Below are positions 8,203 through 15,525 of a stretch of DNA of 48,122 nt, one piece after another (within the stretch, counting starts at the first letter, position 1; every line of letters begins with the position of its first letter). The position numbers were made by a program, and so were the translations under genes. The notes under the pieces are model-generated. The model did not search any database. It was given only the letters and a program-made list of their open reading frames with translations, and had not been told where the DNA came from. This stretch comes from an uncultured cyanobacterium (GTDB lineage Bacteria; Cyanobacteriota; Cyanobacteriia; Thermosynechococcales; Thermosynechococcaceae): positions 1 to 48,122 of the forward strand of contig CALFCG010000140.1 of the NCBI GenBank assembly GCA_937951315.1, given 5' to 3'.

Positions 8203-8244
8203 AGTTTACACAGAGTTAAACCTGACAATCGTAAACTTTTTTAC
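8203..8244 (-). promoter_or_regulatory. Candidate NtcA-activated promoter
   Basis: Read on the minus strand, GTAAAAAAGTTTAC fits the NtcA consensus GTA-N8-TAC. Exactly 22 bases later comes TAAACT, matching TANNNT, so the whole has the class II NtcA promoter spacing. It would start a transcript near 8196 with a leader of about 120 bases. NtcA is the cyanobacterial global nitrogen regulator; binding is an inference because AT-rich DNA can give this by chance. The rest of the 8076-8473 intergenic stretch holds four copies of GTCAC (near 8112, 8281, 8301 and 8376) and a CGCGCGCG run but no further gene. Confidence 0.4.
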
Positions 8245-8473
8245 ATACTGAGACGAGAAAAATCGCGCGCGCGAATTTAGGTCACATTTTGGTGTTCAAA
8301 GTCACAGTTCTGGATATGTCCACCGCTTACTACCACCAACAACACCTAACGTTTCTCTAGACTCCCTTACACAAAGTCACGATGATCCAAAATCTCAAAA
8401 TATCTAGCGTTGGCACAGCACAGAACATTAGACTAGGAGGTTGAGATTCGTAATTGATTTGTTTTGCACAGCT

Positions 8474-8857
8474 ATGAACGCCATTCTAGAGTCGCAGGCC
8501 GCGACCAACGATAAATTATCCCAACGCTTTATTGAACTAGACCCAGGCGGCTATTTCCTAATCTTCCTTGATCAAAGCGCGGGGCTCATTTGTGCTGAGC
8601 ATTACTCTAACAACATCAATGACAAAGGACTCGCAACCGATCCCGAAACCGGAGAGCCACTGCCCTGCCATGGATCTTTGAAACGTTTACCAACGACCAG
8701 CTTTAAAGCTCAAACAGCCAAGGAACTCTGCATCCAGATTTTTGAGACACCCCAGACTCAACTCGTGACAAAGTTAGACCATGCCGCCTATTTGGGGAGA
8801 GAATTTGTTCGAGCTGAGATGGCCTTAGCTGACGGCACTACCTATATTCAGGACTAG
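8474..8857 (+). CDS. DUF4346 protein (related to methyltransferase subunit A, MtrA-like)
   Basis: A small soluble protein, 127 residues from ATG 8474. The conserved features I associate with cyanobacterial DUF4346 are present: ELDPGGYFLIFLD, GLICAEHYSNNIND, DPETGEPLPC, TAKELCIQIFE and the end block LDHAAYLGREFVRAE. DUF4346 is distantly related to the MtrA subunit of tetrahydromethanopterin S-methyltransferase; its role in cyanobacteria is unknown. Start choice is awkward: a perfect AGGAGG sits at 8435-8440, directly against a TTG at 8441 (spacing zero) and 33 bases from the ATG. The longer form would add 11 residues. Confidence 0.7.
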   Translation: MNAILESQAATNDKLSQRFIELDPGGYFLIFLDQSAGLICAEHYSNNINDKGLATDPETGEPLPCHGSLKRLPTTSFKAQTAKELCIQIFETPQTQLVTKLDHAAYLGREFVRAEMALADGTTYIQD

Positions 8858-8928
8858 CAAACATAAGCCACACACCAAAGATTGCGGTAATATTGCTCTG
8901 AATAAATAATTTGTTTTTATAATCCAGC

Positions 8929-9402
8929 ATGGTGGCTAATTTACGCTTGTTCTCAACGTTCCTGCTACTCAGCTTTTTAGTCGGGTGCACCCCAACACAA
9001 GTCTCCGACTCTGGAGCAGCAGAATCTTCCTTAGATGAAACGGGAAGTCTATCCGGTGAAGGCCAGGTCAAGCAGCAAGAGGGCAAAGTCTCTGTTAGCA
9101 CCATCAGCAAAGCACAACAGGCATATTTTTTAGAAAATAGCTGGTATGCCGAATCACTCGATGACTTGGATGTGGTCCTCGCTCCAAAATCCTATGAGCT
9201 AGAAATTGTTGAAGTTAACAAACAACAGGTCATTACAAAAGCAACCCCGACAGAAGAGGGGCTAAAAAGCTATATAACAGGTGTCTCGGGCATTTCACAG
9301 CTCATTGTTTGCGCGAGTGATACACCCGGGAAAGAAATATCTAGCCCAGTCTTCCAAGATGAAGCCTGGGCCTGTGGGCCTAATTCAACAGTGGTAGAGT
9401 AG
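8929..9402 (+). CDS. Pilin-like lipoprotein (type IV pilin-like G/H C-terminal domain)
   Basis: A 157-residue secreted protein. The N-terminus is a lipoprotein signal: a hydrophobic run then LVGC with the lipidated Cys at residue 20, followed by a Ser/Glu-rich linker. From about residue 58 it has the cyanobacterial minor-pilin pattern: ISKAQQAYFLENSWYA, a central strand block and an ending with two cysteines (ICAS...WACG, here VCAS and WACG). True type IV pilins carry a GFxxxE prepilin peptidase site and an N-terminal helix; here these are replaced by a lipobox, so the domain is probably tethered to a membrane rather than assembled into a fibre. Confidence 0.65.
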   Translation: MVANLRLFSTFLLLSFLVGCTPTQVSDSGAAESSLDETGSLSGEGQVKQQEGKVSVSTISKAQQAYFLENSWYAESLDDLDVVLAPKSYELEIVEVNKQQVITKATPTEEGLKSYITGVSGISQLIVCASDTPGKEISSPVFQDEAWACGPNSTVVE

Positions 9403-9441
9403 AACAGCATTTCTGCCCCCCAAGCATCTGTTTAATCACAT

Positions 9442-10116
9442 CTACAAGCAACGCCGCTTCCGGAGAACGAGGGGCAAGGCAGACATTAGGGCTAGAACGC
9501 TGCAGGCAATAATAAACGAGCTGAGATTTTCCCCCTGCAGAGCTTGGTGCCCTGCGACACCAACCCAGGTATAGGCGATCACACCTGGAATAATACCGAT
9601 TAGCGTTCCCAAACTGTAGGGAAACCAGTGGATTTTGGTCAACCCAAATAGAAAGTTAACCAGATTGAAGGGTGAAATAGGAGCGAACCTTACGGAGAGC
9701 ACAAACGCAAAGGGACGATCTTGAATGGCGTTATTAAAAGAGGTCAGCAACTTTTGATCGTGGATACGTTGCTGGGCCCAACTGTGAAGAAGAGAACGTG
9801 CCATCCAAAAGGCTCCCATCGCCCCTAGGGTGGCACCAATCAGCGACCATAGACTGCCCCAGACCAAGCCAAAGGCTAATCCCCCCACCAAGGTCAAAAC
9901 AACTCCAGGAACACCAATGACAGTCGCCCCAATATGGAGCAAGATGAAAATGGCGACAGACCAAAAGCCACTTTGACGGAGCGCCTCTAGCAAGCGCATC
10001 TGATTGAACAGCAGGGGAATGATTTCAAAAATCTTAGGCAGTGCTAGAACACATAACAGTGAGGCTAACGCCAGTAGCGCGGGTCGTGGTAGATATCGTT
10101 TCACCTCATGCTGCAT
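9442..10116 (-). CDS. TVP38/TMEM64 family membrane protein, last gene of the arsenosugar cluster
   Basis: A 224-residue integral membrane protein of the TVP38/TMEM64 branch of the DedA/VTT superfamily. Family marks are GVPGVVLTLVGGLAFG, GATLGAMGAFWMAR, RFAPISPFNLVNFLFGLT and GIIPGVIAYTWVG. These proteins carry re-entrant loops, and members are proposed to be lipid scramblases or flippases. It starts 12 bases after the stop of the second TVP38 gene, and both follow arsM and arsS on the same strand, so a link to arsenosugar or arsenolipid handling is possible but not demonstrated. Confidence 0.85.
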   Translation of the reverse strand: MQHEVKRYLPRPALLALASLLCVLALPKIFEIIPLLFNQMRLLEALRQSGFWSVAIFILLHIGATVIGVPGVVLTLVGGLAFGLVWGSLWSLIGATLGAMGAFWMARSLLHSWAQQRIHDQKLLTSFNNAIQDRPFAFVLSVRFAPISPFNLVNFLFGLTKIHWFPYSLGTLIGIIPGVIAYTWVGVAGHQALQGENLSSFIIACSVLALMSALPLVLRKRRCL

Positions 10117-10128
10117 CCGGTCATCCGT

Positions 10129-10872
10129 TTAGGTCGAGATAGATTCCTGCGTTTCGGGTACCGCCTCAGCCAGTGCTTTACGAGCAATACGCGTAACCAC
10201 CACAGTAACGGCAACCGTCGCAATCAAACCAATAATTCGAATCGCCCAAGTAACAGCAGGATTCGAGGGTGCATCACCCGCACCTAAAGTCGCTAAATTA
10301 CCCGCAAGAGAGCCCAGATAGACATACATCACTGTGCCAGGGAACATCCCAATGGATCCAAGGAAATAATCCTTGAGTGAGACATTAGTGACACCCAGAC
10401 CATAATTCAAGATGTTGAAGGGGAAAATCGGTGAGAGCCGAAGCAAAGTAACAATCTTGAAGCCTTCTTTACCCACAGCTTTATCAATGGCAGCAAAGTT
10501 TTGATTGCCCTCAATTTTTTTCGCCACCCAGCCTCTAGCCAAATACCGTCCGACTAAAAAGGCAAGGGTCGCCCCCAATGTTGCCCCGACAAAAACAACT
10601 AACGATCCTTGAACGACTCCAAAAAGGACACCAGAACCTAAGGTCAGGACTGAACCGGGGAGAAAAGCAACGGTGGATACGATGTATATACCAATAAATG
10701 CGATCGCACCTGCCGGGCCCAAATCTTTCACCCATTCCAAAGCATCCACCAGAAGTTGCTGCGGATTGAATCCAGCACTAACGGCCGCCAATGCTGGGGG
10801 TTGCACCGTAATAAATAGGCAAACAGCCATAGCAATCGACGTATAAAACCAGCGTTTAGATCGAGTAAACAT
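10129..10872 (-). CDS. TVP38/TMEM64 family membrane protein
   Basis: A 247-residue paralogue of the neighbouring gene, with the same blocks: FLPGSVLTLGSGVLFG, GATLGATLAFLVGR, RLSPIFPFNILNYGLGVT and GMFPGTVMYVYLG. The N-terminus has a signal-like segment ending AALA-AV, so the first hydrophobic stretch may be cleaved. The sequence differs widely from the second copy, which argues for an old duplication or separate acquisition rather than a recent tandem copy. It begins 39 bases after arsS and is probably on the same transcript. Confidence 0.87.
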   Translation of the reverse strand: MFTRSKRWFYTSIAMAVCLFITVQPPALAAVSAGFNPQQLLVDALEWVKDLGPAGAIAFIGIYIVSTVAFLPGSVLTLGSGVLFGVVQGSLVVFVGATLGATLAFLVGRYLARGWVAKKIEGNQNFAAIDKAVGKEGFKIVTLLRLSPIFPFNILNYGLGVTNVSLKDYFLGSIGMFPGTVMYVYLGSLAGNLATLGAGDAPSNPAVTWAIRIIGLIATVAVTVVVTRIARKALAEAVPETQESIST

Positions 10873-10911
10873 AGTGTGACCTATTGAATGAAGAGTAGAG
10901 GGTCAGAAATT

Positions 10912-11910
10912 TTAAACCAGGGAACCACCGCAGCTCGAACCACAGCCTGCCGTACAGCCGTAACAGAAATCATCTGTCTGAACCTTGCCAATAACATCGA
11001 GAGAACCTAGCTCCAGCAGCCGACTGACTGTCAGTTTTTCTCCCTCAGGTGTTTGGGCTGGGATATCTTCCATTTGATTGAAATCACAGTCGTAAATCTT
11101 GCCGTTGTAGTCCACTGAAAGCTGGTTACGACACATCAAACTTCCCACCGTGGCCGCATTAAATTCCCCTTCTAAAAACGAAAGGTAAGGCTGGTGCAAA
11201 TCGCGATGCTGGAGATGAAACTTAGTGCGACCAATAGGTAAATTTGTAATGGCAAATAGGTGATTAAAAACAATCCCAAAGTGCTTATGAAGGTGGGCTT
11301 TATAAGCCTGCTCCAAAGGTTCTTGAGCAGGTGTCGCAGAAAAATCTGCCTGAGTTGGAATAGGCGGGTTATAGACCAGATCCAAAATAAGATCGGAATC
11401 GCGACCATATCCGAGCTTATTCAACCACTGTAAAGCCTTAATGGATTCGTCATAGACGCCCTGGCCGCGCATCTTATCAACATTGTCTTCTAAGTAACAG
11501 GGCAGTGAAGCCACTACCCGTAACTGGTTTTCAGCGAAGTATGCCGGTAAATCCTCAAAACCCGGCTGAAAGAAAATCGTCAGATTAGAACGGACGATAA
11601 CTTCTTTCCCAGACGCTCGCGCGGCCTCAACCAGGGGCCTAAAACCATAGTTCATCTCCGGAGCCCCCCCCGTCAGGTCCACTGATTGAATCTGAGGGAA
11701 ACGCTCAATAACCTCAACTAACTGCTCACAGATTTCTGGTGACAGTTCTTCGGTCCGCTTGGGGCTTGCTTCAACATGACAGTGAGAGCAAGCCAGATTG
11801 CAACGACGGCCGAGATTAATCTGCAGCACCGAAATAGGCTGCTTCGTCAGGGGTTGATCTAGCTTTTCAGCAAAAGGCGTTAGTTGAGTATTTTGTATCG
11901 ATGTAATCAT
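10912..11910 (-). CDS. arsS: Arsenosugar biosynthesis radical SAM protein
   Basis: A 332-residue radical SAM enzyme. The 4Fe-4S cluster motif is CNLACSHC (Cys37, 41, 44), followed by DLTGGAPEMN, the GGE-like SAM-binding element of this family. The C-terminal half is the DUF3641-type domain ending in a Cys-rich tail (DDFCYGCTAGCGSSCGG) that should bind an auxiliary cluster. In the arsenosugar pathway ArsS transfers a 5'-deoxyadenosyl group to the dimethylated arsenical produced by ArsM. It starts 36 bases after arsM, which is the diagnostic partner. Confidence 0.93.
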   Translation of the reverse strand: MITSIQNTQLTPFAEKLDQPLTKQPISVLQINLGRRCNLACSHCHVEASPKRTEELSPEICEQLVEVIERFPQIQSVDLTGGAPEMNYGFRPLVEAARASGKEVIVRSNLTIFFQPGFEDLPAYFAENQLRVVASLPCYLEDNVDKMRGQGVYDESIKALQWLNKLGYGRDSDLILDLVYNPPIPTQADFSATPAQEPLEQAYKAHLHKHFGIVFNHLFAITNLPIGRTKFHLQHRDLHQPYLSFLEGEFNAATVGSLMCRNQLSVDYNGKIYDCDFNQMEDIPAQTPEGEKLTVSRLLELGSLDVIGKVQTDDFCYGCTAGCGSSCGGSLV

Positions 11911-11946
11911 GGCATTTTTGAGAGGATAGTGAGCATCAGCAGCAAG

Positions 11947-12915
11947 CTAGCAGCAACCGCCGCCGTCATAATGCCAAGTCGAATCCGTAATCACGACCTG
12001 CTGCGGGTGAGACTTGGCCATCTTCCCAGCGGTCTTATCGCACACCGCAACAGGAACCCCCAAAGAAAGAATATGGCCAGCTTGATCATCAAAGTGAGAA
12101 TGAGGTCCGGTATAAATCGCTGTTTTTCCAGTGAAAACACAGGCTCCATCTTCAGCAATATCCACCTTAAAAGAGACTGTATCTAAGCTCTCTAAAAGCA
12201 GATTTTCCTTCAGATTATAGTTTTCCTGATCCAACAGACGATAAGGACGACGAGCACGCACCTCGACCTGACCAAACCCAGCCATAATGATTCGCTGGAC
12301 ATATTTCTCGTAGGTCAGTGCCCCGGATAAACACATGGCTCGCAAGCGATCATCCTGTTGCAAATGCTCAGGGACAGGACGCGTAGCAATAGGATCGCTC
12401 ATCACTAAGCGGCCGCCGGGCTTCAGCACACGAAAGGTTTCTTGCAATGCTCGCGTCAGATCCTCCGGTTCAAAGATATTGAACAGGCAGTTCTGAGCGA
12501 CAAAATCCACCGAGTTATCAGGAACCGGTAGCGAAAAAGCATCACCAGCACGTAGCTCGACAAAGCTAGTGTCAAACCAGTCATTTTCTTGGGCAGCTAA
12601 CTCTAGATTGCGAGCCGCAGCCTCTCGCATCTCGTCAACGGGATCGACAGCAATGACGGCCCCGGCATAGCGCGAGAAGTAGGCAAACTGGAGAGCCTCA
12701 AGCCCACCACCAACACCGACATAAAGAACCGTTGGATTACCCGAGAGTTCTGCCGCATGGACAGTTGTTCCACAGCCATAATTCATTTCATGCATTTGCA
12801 AAGGCACATTGAGACCTGGCAACTGAAGCGGCGTACTTTGAACACAGCACAGGCCAACATCAGGGGTCTCAGCCACTTCGCTATAAAATTGGGCAGCAGA
12901 TTCAAGATAGGTCAT
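11947..12915 (-). CDS. arsM: Arsenosugar-type arsenite S-adenosylmethionine methyltransferase
   Basis: A 322-residue class I methyltransferase. The SAM-binding glycine motif is YVGVGGG (about 65-71) with the acidic motif AVDPVD after it. Cysteines that could hold arsenite are Cys23/Cys24 (VGLCC), Cys48 (NYGCGTT), the one in NCLFN, and a C-terminal GGGCC pair. The NYGCGTTVHAAEL start and the Cys-Cys tail match the arsenosugar ArsM branch rather than short detoxifying ArsM. It methylates trivalent arsenic to dimethylated species that ArsS then adenosylates. First gene of a four-gene minus-strand unit; no arsR is adjacent. Confidence 0.92.
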   Translation of the reverse strand: MTYLESAAQFYSEVAETPDVGLCCVQSTPLQLPGLNVPLQMHEMNYGCGTTVHAAELSGNPTVLYVGVGGGLEALQFAYFSRYAGAVIAVDPVDEMREAAARNLELAAQENDWFDTSFVELRAGDAFSLPVPDNSVDFVAQNCLFNIFEPEDLTRALQETFRVLKPGGRLVMSDPIATRPVPEHLQQDDRLRAMCLSGALTYEKYVQRIIMAGFGQVEVRARRPYRLLDQENYNLKENLLLESLDTVSFKVDIAEDGACVFTGKTAIYTGPHSHFDDQAGHILSLGVPVAVCDKTAGKMAKSHPQQVVITDSTWHYDGGGCC

Positions 12916-13069
12916 TGCAGTCTTTCGTTAAGGTAGATGGACTAAATGCTTGGTGAGCAGGAATTTTTTAACTCTAATGAGACAAAAAGTAAGACCCTAG
13001 ATATTTCTAAGATTCATGTCATAGCTAATTTGTATGTTTCAGCCTTAATCACAGAGGTGTCAGGAATAG

Positions 13070-13112
13070 ATTATAAATTAGCTTTTCTTTAGGTTAATAC
13101 CATAAAAAGCTA
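13070..13112 (-). promoter_or_regulatory. Candidate arsM promoter with overlapping inverted repeat
   Basis: On the minus strand a perfect TATAAT (13075-13070) lies 16 bases after TTAACC (13097-13092), a partial -35 match. The inverted repeat TAGCTTTT/AAAAGCTA (13079-13086 and 13105-13112) brackets the -35 and could be an operator. The leader to the arsM ATG would be about 150 bases. Nothing else recognisable lies between 12916 and 13333. Confidence 0.35.
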
Positions 13113-13333
13113 GCTCCCTGAATTTTCCCTGAGAGTAGCCCCGTAGAGAGTTAAAGTCTGCTTTGAGAATCAAACAGTGACGGTAAGAACACGACTGAAT
13201 ATCACCGTGGATCACCCCCTTCACCATGCAGCGCTCCCCTCATAAACAGACGTAATTTAACCAAAAGAACACAGCCTGCTCATAAAACAGTCTTATCGGC
13301 ACCGTAAAAATTTGGCAGTCGCAACAATTAAAA

Positions 13334-13370
13334 GGCGCTACCTTCTGGCCTAAAACCAGAAGGTGGCGTT
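13334..13370 (-). terminator. Strong hairpin terminator on the minus strand
   Basis: GGCGCTACCTTCTGG pairs with CCAGAAGGTGGCGTT over 15 positions (three G-T wobbles) around the loop CCTAAAA. Read on the minus strand the stem is followed by TTTTAATT, as in a Rho-independent terminator. It would end a transcript coming from the TIGR01777 gene through the 41-codon ORF. It lies 287 bases after that gene's stop, so a long 3' tail or a separate small RNA is also possible. Confidence 0.55.
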
Positions 13371-13502
13371 CTCCCTTCCCTCGAGCATATAAACATACGC
13401 CATCGGCATGTCTTGCCAGTAGAGACTTAGAGTGAGAATTTTATTGACCTGGGCCCCAATCTAGGAAGGGGTCTAGCAAGAAAGAATGCCCGCCCTAACC
13501 GT

Positions 13503-13628
13503 CTAGCTCACAGCAATATCTTTCCAAGCCAGAAAGACGCCAGAAATATCACAGATAAACACGGCACTCTTTTGAAGGACCTTCTGCTCAAGACAGATCC
13601 AACAGAGCGAGTAAAGACAGCCGTCCAT
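13503..13628 (-). CDS. Possible 41-residue small protein downstream of the TIGR01777 gene
   Basis: An ATG-started frame of 41 codons, below the ORF-track cut-off, beginning MDGCLYSLCWICLEQKVLQ and ending FLAWKDIAVS. It lies 28 bases after the stop of the epimerase gene on the same strand and before a strong terminator. Composition looks protein-like (Cys- and Trp-containing, no low complexity), but no good ribosome binding site is visible and no family was recognised. Listed as a candidate only. Confidence 0.3.
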   Translation of the reverse strand: MDGCLYSLCWICLEQKVLQKSAVFICDISGVFLAWKDIAVS

Positions 13629-13656
13629 TACTTCTAAGGCCCTGCATCATCCCATC

Positions 13657-14580
13657 TTACGACTGCAGAATTTGGTTGAGCGCCTGATCAACATTAGAAA
13701 ACTGAAATTCGAACCCAGCAGCTTGTGTCTGTTGAGACTGGACATTCTGACCCGTTAAAATCACCTGCGCAGCTTCTCCGAGTAAGAGTTCTAAAGCAAA
13801 TCCGGGTACGGGCAACCACGAGGGACGATTAATCGCCTTTCCCAAGGCAGAACAAAATTCATTCATACGGACAGGTTGAGGCGCAGTTGCATTGTAGACT
13901 CCCGCCATCTGACTATTGGTAAGCGCTTCGATCACCAAACGCACTAAATCCTCTCGGTGCACCCACGAGAACCATTGACGCCCCGTGCCCACAGGGCCGC
14001 CGCCAAAGAGCTGGAAGGGGGGCAGCATACGCCCTAGAGCTCCACCCTGGTCAAGAACAATACCAATACGCAGAATAACGAGACGAGAGCCTAGCTCTGT
14101 CACGGGCTGTGCCGCAGCTTCCCAAGCTTGGCAAACCTGCGCCAGGAAATCATTCCCGCTGGGGCTGTTTTCATCAAAGGTGGCTGTTTCACTTGTACCG
14201 TAGTAACCAATCGCAGAAGCATTGACCAAAACACTAGGTTTTACTTCAGCCTTAGCAATCGCTTCTAGAATTTTTTCGGTTCCAAGTTGACGACTGGCAA
14301 TAATTTCTTGTTTGCTATTAGCCGTCCAGCGCTCCCCAAACAAGGGTTCACCCGCCAAATTAACAACACCCTCACACCCAGAAATCTGCCCCTGCCAGTC
14401 CCCTGACTCTTTGGGCATGTAAGCAACAGATTGAACCTGCGGAAACTGAGATTTAGGAAAGAGTCGGCTAGCCTTCATAACATCCCGAGCCAAGACAAGG
14501 ATGCTATGACCTTCTGCGTGTAGACGCTCAACAAGACGCTGCCCGACAAATCCTGTCGCACCTGTCACTGCTACTTTCAT
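13657..14580 (-). CDS. TIGR01777 family NAD-dependent epimerase/SDR protein (GC1/SulA-like)
   Basis: A 307-residue extended short-chain dehydrogenase/reductase. The NAD(P)-binding glycine motif is GATGFVG (7-13). Family features are VNLAGEPLF, SAIGYYG, a VLRIGIVLDQGG block, WFSWVHREDLV, and a C-terminal domain with GLN-type helices. The family is known as TIGR01777 or YfcH in bacteria; the plastid homologue GC1 (giant chloroplast 1, also called SulA) influences chloroplast division, and the cyanobacterial homologue has been linked to cell division. Its substrate is unknown. Divergent from the psb34 pair. Confidence 0.88.
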   Translation of the reverse strand: MKVAVTGATGFVGQRLVERLHAEGHSILVLARDVMKASRLFPKSQFPQVQSVAYMPKESGDWQGQISGCEGVVNLAGEPLFGERWTANSKQEIIASRQLGTEKILEAIAKAEVKPSVLVNASAIGYYGTSETATFDENSPSGNDFLAQVCQAWEAAAQPVTELGSRLVILRIGIVLDQGGALGRMLPPFQLFGGGPVGTGRQWFSWVHREDLVRLVIEALTNSQMAGVYNATAPQPVRMNEFCSALGKAINRPSWLPVPGFALELLLGEAAQVILTGQNVQSQQTQAAGFEFQFSNVDQALNQILQS

Positions 14581-14800
14581 ATTGCTCTCACACTCAGTGA
14601 TTTGCTTCGATCATACAAAAATCTGGGTCCAAGAACGACCCAAACTCCAAGCAATGGGAATCGCGAATACCAAGCTGCTCACACACGCACACAAAGCACT
14701 TCCCTATATCAGAAAATGCAAGAATCGCCAACCTATGTTGCGATAAATTTACATATACGATATATTTGTTAACAAGCAGATACTCAGAGAAGGACTTCAC

Positions 14801-14971
14801 ATGATCAGCACAACTGATGAAAGAGGGATTATCAATAACTTTGCAAAAGATCCTGTTGCCTCTGCTGTTGAATATCCTTCCAAGGCTCAGCAACGTCGCT
14901 ACTGGATCATGGGTGCCGTAAGTACGGTTTTCATGGCAGGTGTCCTGGCACTCGCTTATGCCGTCAGCTAG
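14801..14971 (+). CDS. psb34: Photosystem II assembly protein Psb34-like (ssl1498 family), copy 1
   Basis: A 56-residue single-span membrane protein, too short for the ORF track. The ssl1498/Psb34 features are visible: MISTTDERGIINNFA at the N-terminus, a proline-containing linker, QQRRYWIMG just before the membrane, then one transmembrane helix ending AYAVS. It lacks the ExxNxR chlorophyll-binding motif, so it is not a classical Hlip. Psb34 binds PSII assembly intermediates through its N-terminal arm, near where Hlip-containing CP47 modules attach. AAGGA provides the ribosome binding site. TTTACATA at 14748-14755 resembles half of an RpaB/HLR1 site. The ORF-track frame at 14594-14893 is antisense to it. 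Confidence 0.75.
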   Translation: MISTTDERGIINNFAKDPVASAVEYPSKAQQRRYWIMGAVSTVFMAGVLALAYAVS

Positions 14972-15035
14972 GTACTACCCTATCGGTTTATTCGCTCAAT
15001 ATTTGTTTACAACACTATAAAAAAAGGAATTTTTA

Positions 15036-15206
15036 ATGATCAGCACAACTGATGAAAGAGGGATTATCAATAACTTTGCAAAAGACCCTGTTGCCTCTGC
15101 TGTTGAATATCCTTCCAAGGCTCAGCAACGTCGCTACTGGATCATGGGTGCCGTAAGTACGGTTTTCATGGCGGGCGTCCTGGCACTCGCTTATGCCGTT
15201 AGCTAA
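15036..15206 (+). CDS. psb34: Photosystem II assembly protein Psb34-like (ssl1498 family), copy 2
   Basis: It encodes exactly the same 56 residues as copy 1, from which it is separated by 64 bases. The two genes differ at only five positions, all silent (four third-codon changes plus TAG versus TAA), while the bases before each start codon are unrelated. This suggests a recent duplication of the coding part or gene conversion holding the copies together. AAAGGA precedes the ATG. TTTACAA at 15006-15012 resembles an HLR1 half-site, so each copy may have its own light-dependent promoter. Confidence 0.75.
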   Translation: MISTTDERGIINNFAKDPVASAVEYPSKAQQRRYWIMGAVSTVFMAGVLALAYAVS

Positions 15207-15258
15207 GTTGAAACATTTGTTGACCGCTTAAATAGCGAGTATTCGTGAGAACCATTCC

Positions 15259-15462
15259 ATGTTTCTTCTACTATCACTGGCTATTGTCATTTGGGTCTCA
15301 GCTTTAGCCTTAGGCACACAAGCTCACTACCGACATAGGCAAAGGGCTCATACTCCAAGTCTTCGTGAATCTTCCGTCAGACTTGCAGCAATGATTACTG
15401 GGCGAGGTACAGATCTCAGTCACAAGAGGATTGCGGATCAAGCTAAAAGCAACCGCCCTTAG
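15259..15462 (+). CDS. Small membrane-anchored hypothetical protein
   Basis: A 67-residue frame starting MFLLLSLAIVIWVSALALG, one clear N-terminal transmembrane helix followed by a basic cytoplasmic-type tail (HYRHRQRAH, then GRGTDLSHKR). It lies 52 bases after psb34 copy 2 on the same strand and may share its transcript. The ribosome binding site is weak (GTGAGAA). The family was not recognised; a role near photosystem assembly is suggested only by position. Confidence 0.5.
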   Translation: MFLLLSLAIVIWVSALALGTQAHYRHRQRAHTPSLRESSVRLAAMITGRGTDLSHKRIADQAKSNRP

Positions 15463-15525
15463 ACCTATAGTCCTCGCGTTCAGGATGATGGCGGGGGCTT
15501 TAAAAAACTGAACCGATACAAGGGT

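Noticed and set aside
13371-13656. 6S RNA, tmRNA, RNase P RNA or SRP RNA in the gap after the TIGR01777 gene
   Set aside because: I looked for the conserved cores of these RNAs on both strands and saw none; only one terminator-like hairpin and a weak second stem near 13450 were found.
14594-14893. 99-residue minus-strand ORF in the track
   Set aside because: It is antisense to psb34 copy 1, whose plus-strand frame encodes a recognisable protein with a ribosome binding site.
14801-15206. Calling the pair high-light-inducible (Hlip) proteins
   Set aside because: There is no ExxNxR chlorophyll-binding motif in the transmembrane helix; the N-terminal TTDERGIINNFA and QQRRYW blocks fit the Psb34/ssl1498 group.
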